Shown here: positions 28,919 through 37,012 of the stretch, piece by piece
How positions within the stretch are numbered: the first letter of the stretch is position 1
Layout of the letters: the number at the start of each line of letters is the position of its first letter
NCBI GenBank assembly: GCA_003427395.1
Contig: BFEA01000046.1
Location: forward strand, 2,579,216 to 2,616,295
Reading direction: 5' to 3'
Length of the DNA stretch: 37,080 bases
Source: Chara braunii
Taxonomy: Eukaryota > Streptophyta > Charophyceae > Charales > Characeae
Position numbers and translations under genes: made by a program
The notes under the pieces: model-generated
What the model saw: the letters and a program-made list of their open reading frames with translations, nothing else
Told to the model about the DNA's origin: nothing
The model's database searches: none

Positions 28919-29029
28919 ATTGCACCTCAAGCATTCGGCCTGAAAATGTCGAATGTATAGAAGCTAGCTTTCCAGTCCGGTAGGGTCAAGAGGGGGGGGG
29001 TTATGTTCGGGGGATGCCTGAAGTGTAGT

Positions 29030-29070
29030 TTCAAACTGTTTCTGTGACTGCCGTGTAGTTACCCCCTTTT
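29030..29070. mobile_element. M3-type element end, fragment
   Basis: tagtttcaaactgtttctgtgactgccgtgtagttaccccc matches the right end of the complete M3 element (30005-30048) read in the same direction. No matching left end was found. Confidence 0.55.
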
Positions 29071-29550
29071 TTGTTTTTGCCTTTTTTTTCCTCCGGCTAC
29101 ATTCCTTTGGTTTGTTTGTTCTTCTTTTCACTCTGTTGATTGATTGATTGATTTATTGATAGATTGAATTTTGTTCTAGCTATCGATTGATGTTGCCCTC
29201 AACATTGATCGATTTTGTTTACTTTTGTTTTTTTTTTTGCATAGATTTTTTTTTCGCTATTCATTCAGATGTTATTTGTTTTCCGAATCTTCCTGAGTTT
29301 GAAAGGGCAACCTTCTTTCTTTTTTTTTAGAAATATCTACGGCGCAGTCAGGGTTACAGTTTGTAAAACATCTCAAACTGCGTTTTAGCAGTTTAGTAAG
29401 GGCCCAAGTTTCAAATGCAGTTGAAACTCGGGCTGGCCTTTTCTAGCAGTTCAGTCAGGCACATGGCCGTTTTTTTGTTTTTTTTTTCGTCCCGTCGGTG
29501 CGGCGCCCCCCGTGGCTGGAAAAAAAAAAAAAAAGACAGCCCCATGGTTG

Positions 29551-29655
29551 GGCCACGGCCGATATGTCTCGGCCACACCCCAGACTGGCCACGGCCGAGA
29601 TGTCTCGGCCACACCCCAGATTGGCCACGGCCCAGATTGGCCACGGCCCAGATGT
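29551..29655. repeat. GC-rich minisatellite with palindromic unit
   Basis: Units of about 37 bp (ggccacggccgagatgtctc then ggccacaccccaga) occur twice, then two shortened units. GGCCGAGA-TG-TCTCGGCC inside the unit is a perfect palindrome. It lies between the arms of element M3. Confidence 0.8.
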
Positions 29656-29716
29656 CATGTCGTGGGACCACCCTACACAATTCAAATGGGGCCGCCCTAC
29701 ACAATTCAGAATTAAG

Positions 29717-29768
29717 CCATTCGAACCTGGGTCTGTATTTCAACAGTGCAGGGATGTAGCGCCCTGCC
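29717..29768 (-). mobile_element. SINE family S fragment
   Basis: On the minus strand gcactgttgaaatacagac then ccaggttcgaatgg matches the family between head and B box. It is flanked by a conserved hairpin (cgccctgccagccaggcagggcg split as GCCCTGCC and GGCAGGGC). Confidence 0.7.
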
Positions 29769-29815
29769 AGCCAGGCAGGGCGGATTCCACGCGAGGCAGC
29801 TAACTGCCTCGCTTC
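29760..29815. other. Two adjacent perfect hairpins
   Basis: GCCCTGCC-agcca-GGCAGGGC is followed by GCGAGGCAG-ctaa-CTGCCTCGC. The first, plus a trailing g(g/t)attccac, recurs at 4200-4230, and a degenerate form occurs at 4466-4488. Confidence 0.7.
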
Positions 29816-30048
29816 ATTCAGTTCCAGACAAGTACTGTAGCATCCTGTGTCGGACCGCAATCACAGCATAAGGGATGCTTTTTTTTTTTTTATCTGCTGT
29901 TCGTGGATAGAGGAGGGCCCTGACTGAACTGCTACCGAAAGGCCCCCCGAGTTTGAACTGCATTTCAAACTCGGCCCTGACTGAAATGCTAAAACGCAGT
30001 TTCAAGTGCATTTACAAACTATTTTCGTGACTGCGCCCTAGTTACCCC

Positions 30049-31010
30049 TTTTTTTTAAGGACCTTGAAAGCAGGGTCCGCTCCTCCTCTTCTTGATTTGA
30101 TTTTAGGAACTTGACGGAGAAAACCAGAAGGGTGGGCAGACGAAGGAGGAGAGACAAGGCAGGAAAAAAGTAAAAGGGGAATAATTAATAAAAAAAAAGC
30201 AAAAAAAAAAACTTGTTGTCTCGTTCCCATTGGAATAAAGCATACAAGGGGCATGGTCCCACTAGCAACCGGATAGGATAGAAAAGAGTTTGTGTGGCAG
30301 TTGAGTGACCCAAATCCTGCCGTGCATTCCTGGTGATCCCACGGTCGGTATTTTACATGTATTACCCAAAAAAGTAAGGAGATCTTGGTTCCCCTCCTCC
30401 TCTCCTTAACACTGGGCATGCCGGTGCAAAGGAAGCTTCCCACCAAAATCTTTTCAATCCGTTGGGGGTATGGCCAACCCCGAAAGAGAGTGGGGTCGGC
30501 CGTAGGCCTACTGGATAGAAGATTTTCAGTATTTTGCTTGCTGTTGTGCAATTATCTCATTGGGTGGAGCCCTCCTTCAATCACGGAGTATATGGAGGGC
30601 GTCAGGATCTGCACTGTTGTTGCAACCACCACCATCAGATCATTTGTGATCTGATGGCTGCGAAGCACTCTGCCGTGATTTCAGGTGGGAGGTCTCTGTT
30701 TCTTTTCTTTTTTTTTTGCCTTTCTCCTGTTTTCTCACCCCAGAAATTCGTAATGAACCTGTCAGGCGGCTGCCACTCAGTGTCACACTGGATCGGCCAC
30801 ATTCCTATCCTACTGCTAATGGGACCACACCCAAGGAGGGAAAAAAAAAGAGAAAAGGAATGGTCGCGACAACTTGAAGTTCTCAAAAATTTGAGCTTCA
30901 GTCGCGATCTTATATCCGTTTTCATGACAAAGAAAAAAAACATGGATGTATGGATCATCGGAATGGCTGGTTAACCCCCCGCCGCTCCACGTGGCTACTC
31001 GTACAGTAGC
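30049..31010. other. ~1 kb without recognised genes
   Basis: Frames of 90-170 codons exist on both strands (30042-30551 minus, 30534-30974 plus) but overlap low-complexity A/T tracts and carry no recognisable domain. A hairpin caccatcagatca...tgatctgatgg lies at 30629-30657. Confidence 0.35.
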
Positions 31011-31014
31011 GGCT

Positions 31015-31350
31015 GGAAGAAGAAGAAGAAGACGAAGAAGAAGAAGACAAGGAAATTAGTGACAAAAAGAAGAAGAAGAAGAAGAAGAAGAAGAAGAAGA
31101 CAAGGAAATTAGTGACAAAAAGAAGAAGAAGAAGAAGAAGAAGAAGAAGAACGAAGAAGACAAAGAAAGTAGTGACAAAAAGAAGAGGAAGAAGAAGAAG
31201 AAGAAGACATGTACGAGGAGGAGGAGGAAGAGGATGAAAAGAAGAAGCAGAGGGGGAGAAAAAGAAGGAAGAGGAGACGGCGCAGGAGGAGGAGGAGGAG
31301 GAGGAGGAAAAGAAGAAGGGGGGGGGGCCAAGAAGAAGAAGAAGAAGACA
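31015..31350. repeat. (GAA)n/(GGA)n array with higher-order unit
   Basis: GAA/AAG repeats are punctuated three times by acaa(g/a)gaaa(t/g)tagtgacaaaaag (31047, 31100, 31159), so a unit of roughly 55 bp is repeated. The array grades into GGA repeats and a G run at 31317-31326. Serine/leucine-rich and lysine-rich frames here are artefacts. Confidence 0.9.
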
Positions 31351-31589
31351 TGAAAGGAGTAGGCTACATCGCTGTGCTCAGGACAATGACAAGTGTCAGG
31401 CAGCTTCTTTTATCGATGATGGCCGCCACGGCTAACAGCTGATTCTGCGTTGACAGATGGACAGGAACCAAATCCGACAGTCAACCTTTTTTTCTTTCCT
31501 TCGAACCTACCAAACTATATCCTTCTCTCAATTTCACCTTTCAATACCTACCTACCGCTACACCTAAGCCTTCGATGGACCATTACCGA

Positions 31590-32470
31590 AGCTGCCGTTC
31601 TAAAAAAAACAGAGAAAGCAGAGAGAAGAGAGGCTCCCACCAACGGGCCTAGCTCAGTTGGTATACCCATGAACTGTTGATAGACCGACGTTCGAATCCC
31701 AACGAACTCAGATGAGAAAATAACTCCGAATTTACCCGAGCCTGGCTTGTTTGGAGATGATATCTCCACGCCATTGACCTTTTCAAAAGAGGGAAAACAA
31801 AGGTGAAGAAAAAAAAGGGTTAATTTCAAAAAATATTGCTGTTTCGAAGTTTGGCAGCAAAAATGTCGTCCGTTCGAAGTTTCCTTGCAAAAATAGATGT
31901 TTCGTTGCAGCTTTATCGGGTTCCCGTAGTTTGCCAGCAAAAATACCGCGTTTAGCCAAGTTTCACAGCAAAGGACCCCTAGGCCCCTGGCCTCAGGGAC
32001 TCAGGGACTCAGCGTTCCGGCCTCAGGCACTCAGTTTTTCTTTTTTTTTTCTTTTTTTTTTCCCGCGGGTGTGGCCGAGGCGCGGCCACGCCGAGATGCT
32101 CGCCCACGTTTCTTTTCTTTTTTTTTTCGCGGCCGAGGCCGAGGCATCTCGACCGTGGGCACGCCCCGATGCATCGGCTATGCCCAAAAAAAAAAAAAAA
32201 AAAAAAAAAACGTTGAGTGCCTCAGGCCAGAACGCTGAGTCCCTGAGTCCCTGAGTCCCAGAGGCCAGAGGCCTAGGGGTCCTTTGCTGTGAAACTTGGA
32301 GAAACGCGGTATTTTTGCTGGCTAACTACGGGAACCCGATAAAGCTGCAACGAAACATCTATTTTTGCAACGGAAACTTCGAACGGACGACATTTTTGCT
32401 GCCAAACTTCGAAACAGCAATATTTTTAAAATTAACCCAAAAAAAAAACAAAGAAAAAGAGCTGCCGTTC
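31590..32470 (+). mobile_element. SINE family S copy 5 carrying a foldback element, with 11-bp target duplication
   Basis: AGCTGCCGTTC occurs at 31590-31600 and 32460-32470. Between them lies a SINE whose A box TAGCTCAGTTGG (31650-31661) and B box (cgttcgaatcc, 31689-31699) are the best in the window. The body (gatgatatctccacgcc) and an A-rich tail follow. The tail contains the 622-bp foldback element at 31817-32438. Removing it would leave a single SINE with its tail next to the duplication. A 39-nt purine-rich leader precedes the tRNA head. Confidence 0.8.
31817..32438. mobile_element. Foldback element FB1, 622 bp with ~225-bp arms
   Basis: The left arm (31817 to ~32040) and reversed right arm (to 32438) both start GGGTTAATTT and agree to roughly 94-95% by eye over about 225 bp. 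Shared phrases include gctgtttcgaagtttggcag, cgttgcagctttatcgggtt and a gggactca unit, present twice on the left and three times on the right. The middle is T-rich with a GC-rich core (near 32060-32180) and an A run. Flanks are A runs, so a duplication cannot be resolved. The arms encode the same meaningless peptide on opposite strands, and there is no transposase. Confidence 0.88.
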
Positions 32471-32799
32471 GCTGATCATTTGTGTCCAAACTTGGATCTT
32501 CCGGTCCCGACTACGTGAAAAACAAAAGAGTTGAAATACAGACCTCAGCTCGATAACCTCTTTAACTCTTCAAAGTCTACAGCAAAGTTGTTGTCATGAC
32601 ATACAAAAAAAAAAAAAAACTCTCCGGACTAGCGGTTATTTATTATGGTCTCTTCAACTTGAATGGCTTTTTTTTTGTTTTTGTTTATAATGCTTTAGAA
32701 TCCGACACCCACCATTCGAGTGGAAATGAATAATATACTTGTTCTGAGTCGTTCCCTTTTTTCTGGTTCGTGAGGTTTTTGTTTTTTTTAATTTTCTTG

Positions 32800-32995
32800 G
32801 GGGTACCTTTAGTAGAGTCACAAAAACGAGTTGTAACTGCACTATGGGGCAAGATACAGTTTTGCAATTGCACTTCGGGCACCCTACCTGGCCAGCAAGC
32901 CGGGTTGTATACATCGCCCAAACTGCAATCCGAAACTGTATCTTGGCCCATAGTGCAATTATAACTCACTTTTGTGACTCCCGCGTAGTTTCCCC
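32800..32995. mobile_element. M2 inverted-repeat element, copy 3, 196 bp
   Basis: The left end GGGGTACCTTTAGTAGAGTC and reversed right end GGGGAAACTACGCGGGAGTC start arms of about 65 bp. The arms share agtcacaaaa, tgcactatggg and caagatacagttt. The core is gcaccctacctggccagc. Short frames across the element are by-products. Confidence 0.82.
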
Positions 32996-33039
32996 TCTTT
33001 GTTTTTTGGGGGGTGGTCGAGTAATCCTTGTTTTTTTTT

Positions 33040-33061
33040 TTGTTTTTTTTTTTCTCTTTTT

Positions 33062-33092
<31 letters not shown>

Positions 33093-33099
33093 GGGGGGG
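33040..33099. repeat. Poly(T) then 28-nt poly(G) run
   Basis: T runs with single interruptions are followed by 28 G's (33072-33099). Such a G run is rare in assemblies, and its length is probably unreliable. A related nggg...tcgtgtaatccttg phrase lies before (33013) and after (33100) it, suggesting a local duplication around the runs. Confidence 0.85.
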
Positions 33100-33212
33100 T
33101 TCGTGTAATCCTTGTTCAAGGGCCTGTATAGTGATTTTTTTGTGACGATATATATATGGATGTGGGACTTGTCATCTAGGATTTGTTTCCGCCTGTTTTG
33201 TTGTGTTCGACT

Positions 33213-33556
33213 GTTCCCTTCCTCTTTTCTTTGCCTTTTTGCCCTTTGGCTGTGTGCAAGTGGGTCGATATGACACACGGGGGTGGGGGCAGCCGCCGCT
33301 CAACCTACATCCATGTGGGCGGCCTTGTACGCAAGAGGTTCTGAACAGGGGGAGTTGTAAGGAAAAAGATAAAAAACGAAAATTTATGTTCTTTTGGTGT
33401 TCCCTTTTGTTTTTTCGCTTTGCGCTCTGAATCCTCTGATAACTTTGTGACGATATATACGATGAGTCGGCGGAACTCCGATGAAGCAGTCTGTTACAGC
33501 CCGTCGTTTGTTTTCCCTTTCTCCCTCTCTGGCTACGGTTTACCAGGCAGTTCAGT
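33213..33556. repeat. Segmental repeat, copy 1
   Basis: About 340 bp are repeated at 33658-33995 in the same orientation, with only a few differences (gccctttggctgtgtg against gcccttttggctgtatg near the start; more near the end). Shared landmarks are cacgggggtgggggcagcc, gatgagtcggcggaactccg and gaagcagtctgttacagccc. Copy 1 runs into a CT array. Confidence 0.92.
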
Positions 33557-33565
33557 TTAACGACA

Positions 33566-33568
<3 letters not shown>

Positions 33569-33619
<51 letters not shown>
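33569..33619. repeat. (CT)n microsatellite
   Basis: About 25 CT units lead directly into the mosaic-end dimer at 33620. Confidence 0.9.
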
Positions 33620-33621
<2 letters not shown>

Positions 33622-33657
33622 GTCTCTTATACACATCTAGATGTGTATAAGAGACAG
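33620..33657. other. Tn5 mosaic-end dimer (Nextera mate-pair junction adapter): library artefact
   Basis: CTGTCTCTTATACACATCT (33620-33638) is followed immediately by its exact reverse complement AGATGTGTATAAGAGACAG (33639-33657). Each half is the 19-bp hyperactive Tn5 mosaic end. Head-to-head halves are the circularisation junction in Nextera mate-pair libraries. A perfect 38-bp match is very unlikely in eukaryotic DNA. Translation gives the tell-tale SYTHLDVYKRQ peptide seen in contaminated predictions. Sequence left and right of it was therefore probably not contiguous in the genome. Confidence 0.97.
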
Positions 33658-33995
33658 GTTCCCTTCCTCTTTTCTTTGCCTTTTGCCCTTTTGGCTGTAT
33701 GCAAGTGGGTCGATATGACACACGGGGGTGGGGGCAGCCGCCGCTCAACCTACATCCATGTGGGCGGCCTTGTACGCAAGAGGTTCTGAACAGGGGGAGT
33801 TGTAAGGAAAAAGATAAAAAACGAAAATTTATGTTCTTTTGGTGTTCCCTTTTGTTTTTTCGCTTTGCGCTCTGAATCCTCTGATAACTTTGTGACGATA
33901 TATACGATGAGTCGGCGGAACTCCGATGAAGCAGTCTGTTACAGCCCGTCGTTTGTTTTCCCTTTCTCCCTCTCTGCCTACGGTTTACCGCGCAG
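33658..33995. repeat. Segmental repeat, copy 2
   Basis: This is the same ~340 bp as 33213-33556, beginning directly after the mosaic-end dimer. It leads into an AT array (34007-34053) instead of a CT array. A third, shorter copy of its last ~75 bp (cagtttgtcacagcccctcg to gtgacgatatata) follows at 34054-34140. Confidence 0.9.
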
Positions 33996-34005
33996 CTCTG
34001 TTTGA

Positions 34006-34006
<1 letters not shown>

Positions 34007-34057
<51 letters not shown>

Positions 34058-34153
34058 TTTGTCACAGCCCCTCGTTTGCTGTCCTCTTCTCTCTCTCTGC
34101 CTACGGTTTTACCGGGCAGTTCTGTTTGTGACGATATATATATATATATATAT
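34007..34153. repeat. (TA)n arrays around a third partial repeat copy
   Basis: TA arrays at 34007-34053 and 34134-34153 bracket a ~75-bp copy of the end of the segmental repeat. Each array is preceded by t(t)tg(tg)acgatatata, the same boundary phrase found at 33141, 33446 and 33888. Confidence 0.85.
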
Positions 34154-34229
34154 ATTCTCTGTATATTCTCTGTATATTCTCTGTATGGTTCCTGTATGGT
34201 TCCAATTTTGACGGATATCCCGACGGACG
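34154..34229 (-). pseudogene. U6 snRNA fragment, copy 4, with expanded ACAGAGA region
   Basis: On the minus strand GTCCGTCGGGATATCCGTC and AAAATTGGAACCATACAG match the 5' half of U6. GGAACCATACAG is then duplicated, and ACAGAGAATAT occurs in three tandem copies that merge into a TA array. Nothing of the 3' half remains. It is a 5'-complete, 3'-lost relic. Confidence 0.75.
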
Positions 34230-34574
34230 AGTATAAGAATTGTGATATTTACTGTTAGGAAAAAAGGAAAAATGAAAACGTCGATATCAGTACGGGATAT
34301 ATACGGATAGCGTTGCAGACTGAATCTGGATGAAAAAAGACGTTGCCATGCATTCAAGTTGATGAAGTGAATAGTTAACCTGGACGCATTCGCGTTCACA
34401 TTGGTGCGGCGATGTTTTTCCCTTTGCCATTGCTCCAACCTCGGCACGCGTGTTTTCCCATTCATTTCTTTTCCTTCTTTTTTTTCCCCCTTTTCGAAGG
34501 CTGTTATTTAACGGCAATTGTCATACTCGTACGTCAATATGCGGAGAACTCTTGTCGCTGTCCCCCCTTTTGCC

Positions 34575-34838
34575 GAAAGCTGTCGATGAAGAGATTCGCT
34601 GACGGTGAGGGGGGGGGGGGAAATCACCATCAAGCTAAGCGTGCCCAGTCATTCTCTGTTGATTGCTGCCGAGGGCCGATTTTCTACTGCGTTCTTAGTA
34701 ACGGGTCACAAACTAATGTTCGCCTTCCCTGGAGGAGGAGGTGGAGGCACGAATGGACTGTGGCCATTGGACATTCACCCGCGTGTAAACAACATACAGC
34801 ATACGTGTACAGTTAGCAAACCAGCACATTTGACGTGA
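34575..34838 (+). pseudogene. Possible coding remnant of unknown type
   Basis: One plus-strand frame, open from about 34578 to a TGA at 34836-34838, has ordinary composition. Examples are EITIKLSVPSHSLLIAAEG, RFSTAFLVTGHKLMFAFPGG and GLWPLDIHPRVNN. A G run (34609-34620) precedes it. It could be a terminal exon, but no family is recognised and a competing frame (34412-34816) overlaps. Confidence 0.22.
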
Positions 34839-34874
34839 AGCAGAATGACTTGGAGAAGTGCGATGGGCGCGGCT

Positions 34875-34879
<5 letters not shown>

Positions 34880-34912
<33 letters not shown>
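34880..34912. repeat. (GA)n microsatellite
   Basis: About 16 GA units form the array. The 195-codon frame starting at 34858 begins with the resulting Glu-Arg run and also crosses the CT array at 35241-35295. I do not consider it a gene. Confidence 0.9.
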
Positions 34913-34915
<3 letters not shown>

Positions 34916-35640
34916 AAAACAGACCGATGGTGATGGGTGAGAGGACCTCGACTATTGACAATTCCGGAGATGAGGAAGAAGAAGTGGGGGAGCATTATCT
35001 CGCAGCCACCAAGCGAGGCGGCAATCCAAGCAAGCCAAGCAAGGTAGAGGCACAGAGGGAAGAACGGAGGGGACGGGGCACACCTCCTCTGCATGTCGTC
35101 GTTGGCCTCTGCGATCCCGACGCACACGTCAGCGGTTTGAATCCCTTCCCAACAGCAAGCCGCTGGGCAAAGGCCCCGGCAGCTGCAGTGGCCTGCATGG
35201 CGGCTGATATACACGCCACTTGGTTTCCAGCCAGTCACCTTCACAAACCTCCTCTCTCTACCTCTCTCTCCCTCTCTCTCTCTTTCTCTCTCTCGTGCGC
35301 GCCTCTGAGCGCCCGTGCGCGTGCTTGCGCCCAAGTAGCTCCCTACGATGTACGGAAGCGCGACGGCTATGGCGCTAGCCTGCGCGTCGACGACGATTTC
35401 TCGCAAACTGTAGCGATGGCGAGAGAAGAAGAAGATGGGCGATGACCGTTACGCACGCCGCTATGGCAATCTCTCCTCTTCCCCTGGCTGGCGGCTCAGC
35501 GCTCACGCTGAAAACCACCACCCCTCTATGCGCTTTTCCCTCCCCACTCTCCCCCCTCTACACACCTTTACCTTCCAACAATCTGTCCTCTGACCTGCTC
35601 GCTGCTGCACCGACCGAGGACCTTAGATCCCGACGGGGAA
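34913..35640. other. Unrecognised sequence with CT-rich tracts
   Basis: No family or RNA gene was seen. CT-rich tracts lie at 35251-35295. Long frames on both strands owe their length to these tracts. Confidence 0.35.
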
Positions 35641-35643
35641 GAC

Positions 35644-35663
35644 CTCTCTCTCTCTCTCTCTCG

Positions 35664-35706
<43 letters not shown>

Positions 35707-35707
35707 T
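35644..35707. repeat. (CT)n(TG)n microsatellite
   Basis: About 10 CT units (35644-35662) and about 20 TG units (35665-35706) form the array. A perfect palindrome, ACATATGCA...TGCATATGT, lies shortly after (35776-35800). Confidence 0.9.
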
Positions 35708-36099
35708 GTGTACGTATATATCTACACATACAGCCCACATGTAGACTACACACACCGATACCCACAAGCATATCCACATATGCATGTGATGTGCATATGT
35801 GCGACCTGCGTGCGACAGCCTTGCGGGTACTCTGCCGCCCCGCATCGTGGACCACTGGTTGGGTGGAGGATGCCCCCAAGGGTCAGGCCCCACGAACGCA
35901 ACTTGCTGCGGCGATAGCATGAATTTGAACTGTGCAGAAGATCAGATTCATCCCAAGTGAGCACATTATGCTATGAACGTTAGACTGAGTGCAGAGCTCG
36001 ACTCTGAATTTCTAGACGGTCGACGTTGACGTTGCCACCACCTCCCCTTTGTTTTATTGCTTTTGCAAAAACCAGAAAATTAAAGGACCAGCATGGTCC

Positions 36100-36460
36100 A
36101 ACCGATCGCAATAGGTCGGTTTCAGGCCATTGTAGGCCTGTGTATGCACACGTTTAAATAGCAACCTGGGTAGATAAGAACCTCACCCACCTGTTAGATT
36201 CCCTCTGCATAGGGTTACCTTCCCGTCTCACCCAGCCCATCCTCCCCGTAGTCCATTAAAGAGGCTAACTACCAAGGATTAGCTTCTTAGGTCCGTAAGT
36301 CTTGGATAATTGGCTGAAGAATTGGTTATATACATAGGGTAGATAAGGGGTGTCTGTTGTAGGCATAGATTAAGCTGAGGAACACAGAAGCTAAACCGGC
36401 TGCCGGGATAACTCCGGGTTGAATTGTGGGGTCCCCGGCCTCATATGCAAATGTGTTTTG
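36100..36460 (+). mobile_element. Dispersed repeat R, copy 2
   Basis: This shares its two ends with 28600-28860: ggtcggtttcaggcc...gtaggcctgtg (36113-36142) and aagctaaaccgg, ctgccgggataac, tccgggttgaattg, ccccggcct (36390-36441). The middle differs in length (about 250 bp against 150). It could be an LTR, since cgtttaaatag resembles a TATA region after the first block. No PBS or internal region is seen beside it. Confidence 0.45.
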
Positions 36461-36880
36461 GAATTTAATTGAATGTGCTCTTTTAAACCACCAGTACCTC
36501 CCAGCCTGTTTTTGCCGACCCTGATTTTTGCTGCGCGCTGTCTTTTTCCGAGGCCATGTCCCGCGGTACCTCGTAGGCCGATTTGTTTTTTTTTTCGTTT
36601 TCGGAAACGGTAACGTTTCCACATGTGGCCTGGACTGGACCGGTACGGTCCACCCGACGGACACAAGTTTGGGCGGGGTCCCTGTGGCTGGTGGTATGTT
36701 TCGTGGCCTGAATTTTATTTCTGTTTTTCTTTTTTTTTTTGGTATACCATTTTTTGTTGTGCGACCGGCGTGTCGGTTCGGCGGCGACCGGTTTCGTGGA
36801 ACGGACGGTGGTCGTTCGCGCCGTGGTCGAAGGACGGGCAACAACGTTTGCCATCGCGGCCGACGCGTCCCGATCTCCCA
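36461..36880. other. Unrecognised sequence with T tracts
   Basis: Open frames occur on both strands (36528-36944 plus, 36326-36952 minus) and end in the TG array. No domain was recognised. gaaacggtaacgtttc at 36604-36619 is a small palindrome. Confidence 0.35.
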
Positions 36881-36882
36881 CG

Positions 36883-36894
36883 TGTGTGTGCGTG

Positions 36895-36931
<37 letters not shown>
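36883..36931. repeat. (TG)n microsatellite with CG interruptions
   Basis: This is a TG array with two C-for-T changes near its start. Confidence 0.9.
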
Positions 36932-36932
<1 letters not shown>

Positions 36933-36951
36933 GACCCAAACTGACTGTTCA

Positions 36952-36997
36952 TCCAATCGACGTGCCGGGTGACGTGATGTTAGCCCGTCGATTGGTT
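36952..36997. other. Hairpin with 10-bp perfect stem
   Basis: CCAATCGACG (36954-36963) and CGTCGATTGG (36987-36996) are perfect reverse complements separated by 23 nt. No neighbouring gene explains it. Confidence 0.6.
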
Positions 36998-37010
36998 GTA
37001 CATACAGCAT

Positions 37011-37012
<2 letters not shown>

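Larger units (their letters stand above)
29331..30048. mobile_element. M3 foldback-type element, ~716 bp with ~125-bp arms
   Basis: The left arm (29337-29460: ggcgcagtca, cagtttgtaaaac, caaactgcgttttagcagtt, gaaactcggg, gcagttcagtcagg) and the reversed right arm (29915-30038) match over about 125 bp. The outer right end reads, in reverse, GGGGTAACTAGGGCGCAGTC, similar to M2 ends. The left outer end has lost the GGGG. Between the arms are a GC-rich minisatellite, a SINE fragment and two perfect short hairpins. Frames across it (29411-29860) have no family features. Confidence 0.72.

Noticed and set aside
31056-31442. Ser/Leu-rich or Lys/Glu-rich proteins
   Set aside because: They are products of the GAA/GGA array in different frames.
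31640-31705. Functional tRNA gene (good A and B boxes)
   Set aside because: There is no paired acceptor stem, and the family body and A-rich tail follow, so it is a SINE.
31548-32518. Two similar proteins on opposite strands (both starting MLANYGNPIKL)
   Set aside because: They are the two inverted arms of foldback element FB1 and carry no domain.
33481-33789. Frames containing SYTHLDVYKRQ or starting MCIRDR
   Set aside because: They translate the Tn5 mosaic-end dimer and a CT array, so they are library artefact, not protein.
34858-35445. 195-codon plus-strand frame
   Set aside because: It starts in a GA array, crosses a CT array, and has an equally long antisense frame with no recognisable domain.
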